Of a DNA stretch of 37,887 bases, positions 32,693 through 37,887 are shown piece after piece. Numbering within the stretch: the first letter of the stretch is position 1; each line of letters begins with the position of its first letter. The DNA comes from Micrococcales bacterium (lineage in GTDB: Bacteria > Actinomycetota > Actinomycetes > Actinomycetales > Cellulomonadaceae). Below the pieces are notes generated by a model, which saw nothing but the letters and a program-made list of their open reading frames with translations, did no database searches and was not told where the DNA came from. A program made the translations under genes and the position numbers. Location of the stretch: assembly GCA_014763765.1 (NCBI GenBank), contig JACXUT010000010.1, positions 1-37,887 on the forward strand, read 5' to 3'.

Positions 32693-33651
32693 CCGTCCCC
32701 ACCGCCGCGCCCGCGACCGCCACCTCCTCCCGGGTGCTGCACGCGACCAAGGGGCACGGCACCCAGAACGACTTCGTGCTGCTGGACGGCCGCGACGGCG
32801 TCGACCTCGACGCGGCGCTCGTCCGGGCGCTCGCCGACCGGCGCGCGGGCGTGGGGGCGGACGGCGTGATCCGGCTGGTCGCCAGCAGCGACCTGCCCGA
32901 GGGCGCCGCCGTGCTCGCCGAGGACCCCGCCGCCACGTGGTTCATGGACTACCGCAACGCCGACGGCTCCGTGGCGGAGATGTGCGGCAACGGCGTCCGG
33001 GTGGTCGCGTCCTACGCGCGGGCGCTCGGGCTCTGGGACCCCGCGGAGGGCGAGCTCGTGCTCGGCACGCGCGCCGGCGTCCGCCGCGTCCGCGAGGTCG
33101 AGGGCCCGGCCGGCGAGCTCTGGTACGCCGTCGACATGGGCGCGTGGCGCCTGCCGGGCGGCACCGAGGCGGCGTCCGCCGGCTTCGACGCCCAGGTCGC
33201 GGTGGCCGGGCTCGACGTGCCCCGGCCGGCGCTCGGCGTCGACCTCGGGAACCCGCACACCGTGCTCGCGCTCGCCGGGGACGCCGAGCTGGACGCCGCC
33301 GACCTCACGCGGGCGCCGGCCGTCGAGCCGGTGCCGCCGCACGGCACCAACGTCGAGCTCGTCGTGCCCCTCGGCGAGGAGCGGGACGCCGACGGCACCG
33401 TGCTGGGACGCCTCCGGATGCGGGTGCACGAGCGGGGCGTGGGGGAGACCCGGTCCTGCGGCACCGGCGCCTGCGCCGCGGCGCTCGCCGTGCGCACGTG
33501 GGCCGGGCCGCAGGCGCCCGACGTGTGGCTGGTCGACGTCCCCGGCGGCACGGTGCGGGTCACGGCGCTCGCGGACGGCCACGTCGAGCTCGCCGGGCCC
33601 GCGGTGCTCGTCGCGGACGTCGACGTCGACGTCGCGGCGCTCGCGGGCTGA
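32689..33651 (+). CDS. dapF: Diaminopimelate epimerase DapF
   Basis: PLP-independent epimerase interconverting LL- and meso-diaminopimelate for lysine and peptidoglycan synthesis. The two catalytic cysteines are present: Cys99 in MCGNGVRV and Cys257 in RSCGTGACAAAL. The N-terminal KGHGTQNDFVLLDG and the LGNPHTVLAL region match the family. It is 320 residues, slightly longer than E. coli DapF because of a Thr/Ala-rich start and a Val/Asp-rich end. The ATG overlaps the miaA stop and is also six bases after a -10-like hexamer. Confidence 0.97.
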   Translation: MTVPTAAPATATSSRVLHATKGHGTQNDFVLLDGRDGVDLDAALVRALADRRAGVGADGVIRLVASSDLPEGAAVLAEDPAATWFMDYRNADGSVAEMCGNGVRVVASYARALGLWDPAEGELVLGTRAGVRRVREVEGPAGELWYAVDMGAWRLPGGTEAASAGFDAQVAVAGLDVPRPALGVDLGNPHTVLALAGDAELDAADLTRAPAVEPVPPHGTNVELVVPLGEERDADGTVLGRLRMRVHERGVGETRSCGTGACAAALAVRTWAGPQAPDVWLVDVPGGTVRVTALADGHVELAGPAVLVADVDVDVAALAG

Positions 33652-33694
33652 GCACGGGCGCAGGACCGGGCGCCGGCCGTCCGGGAACACCACG

Positions 33695-34147
33695 GTGGCG
33701 ACGAGGCGTTCCGTCTCCGTGACCCCCGATCCCCGGCCGCGTGACGCGGGCACGCCGGCGCGTGACGTGCTGCCGCCGTCCGGCGCGCTCCCGGCCGGCG
33801 CGCTCCCGCCCGGCGCCACCGCGGCTGACGCGGCGGGGTGGCCCCTCGACGCGGGCGCGCTGCGCCACCCGCTCGGCGCCGCGGCCACGTTCGTGCAGCT
33901 CTCGTCGGCGTTCTGCGCCCCGTGCCGCGCGACCCGCCGGATCCTCGAGCGCGTCGTCGCGACGACCGAGGGCGTCGCCCACGTCGAGGTCGACGTCGCG
34001 GACCGGGCCGACCTCGCCGAGCGGTTCGCGGTGACGCGGACGCCGACGGTCGTGCTGCTCGACGGCGGCGGTCGGCCCGTGGCGCGCGTGACCGGCGTGC
34101 CGTCGCTCGCGCAGGCCCGTGCGGCGGTGGCCGCCGTCGCCGGCTGA
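33695..34147 (+). CDS. Thioredoxin-fold protein
   Basis: 150 residues. The first ~55 are Pro/Ala-rich and unlikely to fold. Then comes a thioredoxin domain with the active-site pair Cys74-Ala-Pro-Cys77 (SSAFCAPCRATRRILE), the beta strand VEVDVADRADLAERF, the cis-proline in RTPT (Pro117) and VVLLDGGGRPVARVTG. The CAPC dipeptide differs from the CGPC of thioredoxin and suggests a different redox potential. There is no signal peptide, so it is probably cytoplasmic. The start is uncertain; a GTG at 33719 would shorten it by eight residues and neither candidate has a good ribosome binding site. Its 3' end meets the convergent methyltransferase gene with 13 bases between. Confidence 0.82.
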   Translation: MATRRSVSVTPDPRPRDAGTPARDVLPPSGALPAGALPPGATAADAAGWPLDAGALRHPLGAAATFVQLSSAFCAPCRATRRILERVVATTEGVAHVEVDVADRADLAERFAVTRTPTVVLLDGGGRPVARVTGVPSLAQARAAVAAVAG

Positions 34148-34160
34148 CGCCGGCCGCCGG

Positions 34161-34772
34161 TCAGCCCGCGGCGACCACCCGCAGCACCCGGAACCCCCGG
34201 GATGTGGCGACGCGGTCGACGTCCGCCTCGCCCCCCAGCTCCTCGCCCAACCAGCGCAGCAGGGAGTCCGACCCGAGGTTCTTCGCCACGACCAGGTACG
34301 CCTCACCACCGGGGACGAGCCGGCGCAGCCACTGGCGGAGCATCGCGTGCAGGGTCTCCTTGCCCACCCGGATCGGCGGGTTCGACCAGATCGCCGCGAA
34401 CCGCACGTCGTCCGGGACGTCCTCCGGGCGCACCGCGCGCACCCCGGTCAGCCCGTGCGCCGCCGCGTTGCGGCGCGTGAGGTCGAGGGCGCGCTCGTTG
34501 ACGTCGACCGCCCACACGCGGGCCGCGGGGGACGCCAGCGCGAGGCTCAGCGCGACCGGCCCCCACCCGCACCCGAGGTCCAGCAGGTCGCCGGCGCGGG
34601 GCGGCGCGGGCACGTGGCGCAGCAGCACCTCGGTCCCCGCGTCGAGGTGGTCCGGGGAGAACACGCCGCCCGCCGTCCCGACGTCCAGGTCCCGGCCGGC
34701 CAGGTGCACGGTGCGGCGCCGGAGCTCGCCGTCCGACGCGGGCTCGGCCGTGAAGTAGTGCTCGGGGCTCAC
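34161..34772 (-). CDS. Class I SAM-dependent methyltransferase (RsmC/MTS type)
   Basis: 203 residues. The SAM-binding motif I is LLDLGCGWGPVAL (Asp65-Gly71), motif II AVDVNERALDL, and the catalytic NPPIR at 131-135, typical of N2-guanine or adenine methyltransferases such as RsmC and RlmG. The N-terminal HYFTAEP and GVFSPDHLDAGTEVLL blocks match the small MTS proteins, which lack the extra N-terminal domain of full RsmC. The target is presumably rRNA but cannot be fixed by sequence alone. On the - strand TAGGGT ends seven bases before the GTG start, so it is probably leaderless. Confidence 0.92.
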   Translation of the reverse strand: MSPEHYFTAEPASDGELRRRTVHLAGRDLDVGTAGGVFSPDHLDAGTEVLLRHVPAPPRAGDLLDLGCGWGPVALSLALASPAARVWAVDVNERALDLTRRNAAAHGLTGVRAVRPEDVPDDVRFAAIWSNPPIRVGKETLHAMLRQWLRRLVPGGEAYLVVAKNLGSDSLLRWLGEELGGEADVDRVATSRGFRVLRVVAAG

Positions 34773-34779
34773 GTCCGCG

Positions 34780-34785
34780 ACCCTA
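34780..34785 (-). promoter_or_regulatory. -10 element of a probable leaderless methyltransferase promoter
   Basis: On the - strand TAGGGT is followed by seven bases and the GTG at 34772. Confidence 0.55.
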
Positions 34786-34891
34786 CCGGCGTCCGCCGGT
34801 GGCGAATTGCCTCGCGCGGCCCCCTGGGGCGCGCGACACTGGACACCGGGCGCCGACGACGGACGCCCGTCGCCGACACCGAAGGACGCGC

Positions 34892-36445
34892 GTGACCGAT
34901 CCCCAGACCCCCCCGACCCGCGAGCAGGACGTCACGGACGCACCGGGGGACCCGCAGCAGGCCGCGCGGGACGCCCAGCGGGTCGCCGACGACGTCGTCG
35001 CACGCGTGCTGGCCCGGGCGGGCACGGCGCTCCAGGACGGCGCGACCGTCCACACCGCGCACGACGGGGAGCAGCTCGACCTCGAGGAGCGCACGTCGCT
35101 GCGCCGGGTGGCGGGACTCTCGACGGAGCTCCAGGACGTCACCGAGGTCGAGTACCGGCAGCTCCGGCTGGAGCGCGTGGTGCTCGTCGGCCTCTGGGGC
35201 GGCCCGGGCACGACGCAGGAGACCGCCGAGATCTCGCTGCGGGAGCTCGCGGCGCTCGCCGAGACGGCCGGCTCCGAGGTGCTGGACGGGCTGCTGCAGC
35301 GCCGGTCCACGCCCGACCCCGGCACGTACCTCGGGTCCGGCAAGGCCGCGGAGCTCGCGGGCGTCGTCCTGGCCGTCGGCGCGGACACCGTCGTCGTCGA
35401 CGGGGAGCTGGCGCCCTCGCAGCGCCGCGCGCTCGAGGACGTCGTCAAGGTGAAGGTCGTCGACCGGACCGCCCTGATCCTCGACATCTTCGCCCAGCAC
35501 GCCAAGTCGCGGGAGGGCAAGGCGCAGGTCGAGCTCGCGCAGCTCGAGTACCTGCTCCCGCGCCTGCGCGGCTGGGGCGAGTCGATGTCCCGGCAGGCGG
35601 GTGGCCAGGTCGGCGGCGCCGGGGCCGGCATGGGCTCCCGCGGACCCGGTGAGACGAAGATCGAGCTGGACCGCCGCCGCATCCGCAACCGGATGGCCAA
35701 GCTGCGCCGCGAGATCGCCGCGATGGAGCCCGCCCGGCAGACCAAGCGGGCGTCCCGGAAGAAGAACGCGATCCCGTCGGTGGCGATCGCCGGCTACACC
35801 AACGCCGGCAAGTCCTCGCTGCTGAACCGGCTCACCGACGCCGGCGTCCTCGTGGAGAACGCGCTGTTCGCCACGCTGGACCCGACCGTGCGCCGCGCCC
35901 AGGCCGCGGACGGCCGCGTGTACACCCTGGCGGACACGGTGGGCTTCGTCCGGAACCTGCCGCACCAGCTCGTCGAGGCCTTCCGGTCGACGCTCGAGGA
36001 GGTCGCCGACGCGGACCTGGTGCTGCACGTCGTGGACGCCTCGCACCCCGACCCGGAGGGGCAGATCGCCGCGGTGCGGCACGTGTTCGCCGACATCCCG
36101 GGCGCGATGGACGTGCCCGAGATCATCGTGCTGAACAAGGCCGACCTCGCCGAGCCGGAGGCGCTCGCCCGCCTGCGCTCGCGCGAGCACGGCGCGGTCG
36201 TCGTCTCGGCGCACACCGGCGACGGGATCGACGAGCTCCAGGCGGTCATCGCCGACCAGCTCCCGCGCCCGGGCGTCACGGTCGACGTCGTGATCCCGTA
36301 CGACCGCGGCGACCTGGTCCACCGGGTGCACGAGACCGGGGAGATCGACGCGGAGGAGCACACCGAGCTCGGGACGGCGCTGCGCGGGCGGGTCGACGCC
36401 GGCCTCGCGTCCGAGCTGGCGGCCGCGGCGGTCCGCGGCCGCTGA
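34892..36445 (+). CDS. hflX: Ribosome-associated GTPase HflX
   Basis: GTPase that binds the 50S subunit and splits stalled or heat-damaged ribosomes. The N-terminal HflX domain has the glycine-rich nucleotide-binding region (VVVDGELAPSQRRALE, DRTALILDIFAQHAKSREGKAQVELAQLEYLLPRL in two halves) and the GPGETKIELDRRRIRNR helix. The G domain has G1 GYTNAGKS (301-308), G3 DTVGF, G4 NKAD and G5 SAHTG. At 517 residues it is of usual actinobacterial length, with an acidic N-terminal extension of about 50. The GTG at 34892 follows GAAGGA by five bases; further upstream codons are open but not family-like. Confidence 0.96.
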   Translation: MTDPQTPPTREQDVTDAPGDPQQAARDAQRVADDVVARVLARAGTALQDGATVHTAHDGEQLDLEERTSLRRVAGLSTELQDVTEVEYRQLRLERVVLVGLWGGPGTTQETAEISLRELAALAETAGSEVLDGLLQRRSTPDPGTYLGSGKAAELAGVVLAVGADTVVVDGELAPSQRRALEDVVKVKVVDRTALILDIFAQHAKSREGKAQVELAQLEYLLPRLRGWGESMSRQAGGQVGGAGAGMGSRGPGETKIELDRRRIRNRMAKLRREIAAMEPARQTKRASRKKNAIPSVAIAGYTNAGKSSLLNRLTDAGVLVENALFATLDPTVRRAQAADGRVYTLADTVGFVRNLPHQLVEAFRSTLEEVADADLVLHVVDASHPDPEGQIAAVRHVFADIPGAMDVPEIIVLNKADLAEPEALARLRSREHGAVVVSAHTGDGIDELQAVIADQLPRPGVTVDVVIPYDRGDLVHRVHETGEIDAEEHTELGTALRGRVDAGLASELAAAAVRGR

Positions 36446-36489
36446 CGCCCGCCGACGACGCCGCGTGCGGGGCTGTCGGCGCGCACGAC

Positions 36490-36495
36490 TACCCT
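36490..36495 (+). promoter_or_regulatory. -10 element of a probable leaderless dinG promoter
   Basis: TACCCT is followed by six bases and the GTG at 36502. No SOS box was seen in the 56-base spacer after hflX. Confidence 0.6.
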
Positions 36496-36501
36496 GTCCG
36501 G

Positions 36502-37887
36502 GTGCCTGATCCAGCCCCGGACGTCGACCACCTCCTCGACGTGGCGGTGGCGGCGCTCGGCGGTGCGCCGCGCGAGGGTCAGCGGCGCATGGCCCGGGAG
36601 GTCGCCGACGCCATCGAGGCTGGACGGCACGTGATGGTCCAGGCGGGCACCGGGACCGGGAAGTCGCTCGGGTACCTGGTGCCGTCGGTCCGGCACGCCG
36701 TGCTGGCCGACGAGCGCGTCGTGGTCTCGACGGCCACGCTCGCCCTGCAGCGCCAGGTCATGACGCGCGACCTGCCGCTCGTCGCGGACGCGCTCGCCCC
36801 GGAGCTGCCGCGGCCCCCGCAGGTCGCCCTGCTCAAGGGCTGGCACAACTACGTCTGCGTGCACAAGACCGCGGGCGGCTACCCGCCGGACGACCAGGGC
36901 ATGCTGTTCGACCTGGGGGACCGCGGTGCGGCGGACCACCCCGCGACCGCGGAGGCGACGGACGGCGAGCCCGCGGAGAAGGAGTCGCTCGGGGCCCAGG
37001 TGGTCCGGCTGCGGGAGTGGGCGGAGGCCACGGAGACGGGCGACCGGGACGACCTGGTGCCCGGCGTCGGTGACCGCGCGTGGCGGCAGGTCTCCGTGAC
37101 GGCGCTGGAGTGCCTGGGGCAGCGGTGCCCGGTGCTCGACGAGTGCTTCCCCGAGCGGGCGCGGGCCGCGGCGCGGTCCGCCGACGTCGTCGTGACGAAC
37201 CACGCGATGCTCGGGATCGCGGCGTCCGGCTCGCCCGGCGTGCTGCCCGAGCACCAGGTGCTCGTGGTCGACGAGGCGCACGAGCTCGCCGACCGCGTCA
37301 CGGCGCAGTCGACCGCGGAGCTGTCGGTGGCCACCGTCGAGCACGCCGGGCGGATGGCGCGCCGCCACGCCGGTGTCGCGACGACCGACCTCGACGGTGC
37401 CGCCGCGGCGCTCGGCACCGCCCTCATGCAGCTGCCCGAGGGCCGGTTCGCCCAGGGGCTGCCGGAGGGCACGCGCGCCACCGTGGCGATGGTGCGGGAC
37501 GCCGCGCGGTCGCTGCTCACCGCCCTGCGTCCGGAGAAGCCCGCCGCGGGCGAGAGCGCCCAGCCGGACCCGGGCCTGAAGATCGCGACGTCCGCGGTGC
37601 TGGCGCTGTTCGAGGTGGCCGAGCGGATGGCGGCGGACCCCGACGACCAGCGGTTCACCGTCCTGTGGTGCTCCCGCGGGGAGCGCGACGGGGCGACCCG
37701 GCTGTACGCGGCGCCCCTCGCGGTGAACGGCCTGATCCGCACGAACCTGCTGGCCGGGAGGGCGTCCGTGCTGACCTCGGCCACGCTCAGCCTCGGCGGG
37801 GAGTTCCGGCCGATGGCGCGGGCGATCGGCCTCGAGGGGGCGGGCGAGGCGGCCGCCGCGACGGCCTCCGTGGCGACGCCCGCGGCG
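36502..37887 (+). CDS. dinG: DinG-family ATP-dependent DNA helicase (3'-partial)
   Basis: The first 462 codons of a superfamily-2 XPD/DinG-type helicase; the frame is still open at the window end. Walker A AGTGTGKS is at 48-55, preceded by the Q-motif-like REGQRRMAREVADAIEAG. Four cysteines suited to an iron-sulfur cluster are Cys119, Cys204, Cys209 and Cys215 (YVC, ECLGQRCPVLDEC). VVTNHAMLG follows, and the DEAH box is at 257-260 (LVVDEAHELAD). The family unwinds 5'-3' and deals with R-loops and other replication obstacles. The C-terminal helicase domain lies mostly outside this window. Confidence 0.93.
   Translation, partial: MPDPAPDVDHLLDVAVAALGGAPREGQRRMAREVADAIEAGRHVMVQAGTGTGKSLGYLVPSVRHAVLADERVVVSTATLALQRQVMTRDLPLVADALAPELPRPPQVALLKGWHNYVCVHKTAGGYPPDDQGMLFDLGDRGAADHPATAEATDGEPAEKESLGAQVVRLREWAEATETGDRDDLVPGVGDRAWRQVSVTALECLGQRCPVLDECFPERARAAARSADVVVTNHAMLGIAASGSPGVLPEHQVLVVDEAHELADRVTAQSTAELSVATVEHAGRMARRHAGVATTDLDGAAAALGTALMQLPEGRFAQGLPEGTRATVAMVRDAARSLLTALRPEKPAAGESAQPDPGLKIATSAVLALFEVAERMAADPDDQRFTVLWCSRGERDGATRLYAAPLAVNGLIRTNLLAGRASVLTSATLSLGGEFRPMARAIGLEGAGEAAAATASVATPAA

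Noticed and set aside
36446..36501. SOS box upstream of the DinG-family helicase
   Set aside because: The name means damage-inducible in E. coli, but no GAAC-N4-GTTC-type site is visible in the short spacer.
1..37887. tRNA, rRNA, CRISPR, insertion sequence, prophage or integrase
   Set aside because: No cloverleaf with TTCGA-type loop, no regularly spaced palindromic repeats, no transposase or integrase motifs and no flanking inverted repeats were recognised on either strand.

Overview
This window is chromosomal DNA from a very GC-rich actinobacterium, most likely a Cellulomonas-like member of the Micrococcales. The case rests on GC-saturated third codon positions, frequent GTG starts, and a gene order that matches the recA neighbourhood of actinobacteria: ftsK-pgsA-(cinA)-clgR, DUF3046-recA-recX, miaB-LigB-like-miaA-dapF-hflX. 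gluABCD lies next to recA-recX, as in Corynebacterium. I see no tRNA, rRNA, CRISPR, insertion sequence, prophage or intein, and no gene-free stretch longer than 300 bases.

Layout. (1) 1-1.04 kb: the C-terminal SGNH part of a membrane O-acyltransferase, cut by the window edge. (2) 1.1-5.6 kb, + strand: the DNA translocase FtsK, phosphatidylglycerophosphate synthase PgsA, a stand-alone CinA/PncC amidohydrolase and the Clp-gene regulator ClgR, ending in a strong hairpin. (3) 5.7-11.7 kb, - strand: the repair pair lhr (giant helicase) and nei (Nei-type glycosylase). (4) 11.86-19.6 kb, + strand: DUF3046, a membrane alkaline-phosphatase-superfamily protein, an MBL-fold hydrolase, then recA (SOS box, probable leaderless upstream ORF), recX with a 280-residue extension, and RNase Y. 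(5) 19.7-23.2 kb, - strand: the glutamate-type ABC transporter gluABCD, with a 15-bp perfect hairpin between gluB and gluC and a palindrome over the gluA promoter. (6) 23.36-24.97 kb: miaB. (7) 25.0-30.8 kb: the accessory-looking part of the window. Two YbjN-domain genes diverge from a third YbjN gene that is translationally coupled to a divergent HSP90 ATPase and then to a TPR protein. (8) 30.87-33.65 kb: a LigB-like gene, miaA and dapF, coupled by 4-base overlaps. (9) 33.7-37.9 kb: a thioredoxin-like protein, an opposing RsmC-like methyltransferase, hflX, and the first 462 codons of a DinG-family helicase that runs off the window.

How the genes work together. Much of the window concerns genome maintenance: FtsK for chromosome segregation, Lhr, Nei, RecA, RecX and DinG for repair. 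miaB and miaA make the ms2i6A37 tRNA modification, and Rny handles mRNA turnover. The best candidate for an undescribed system is the YbjN/HSP90/TPR cassette. It pairs a GHKL ATPase chaperone with an adjacent helical-repeat protein and three small proteins of a family whose fold resembles secretion chaperones, which suggests a bacterial HSP90/co-chaperone module.

A recurring regulatory theme is leaderless expression. At about eleven genes a TANNNT-type -10 element ends 6-8 bases before the start codon.
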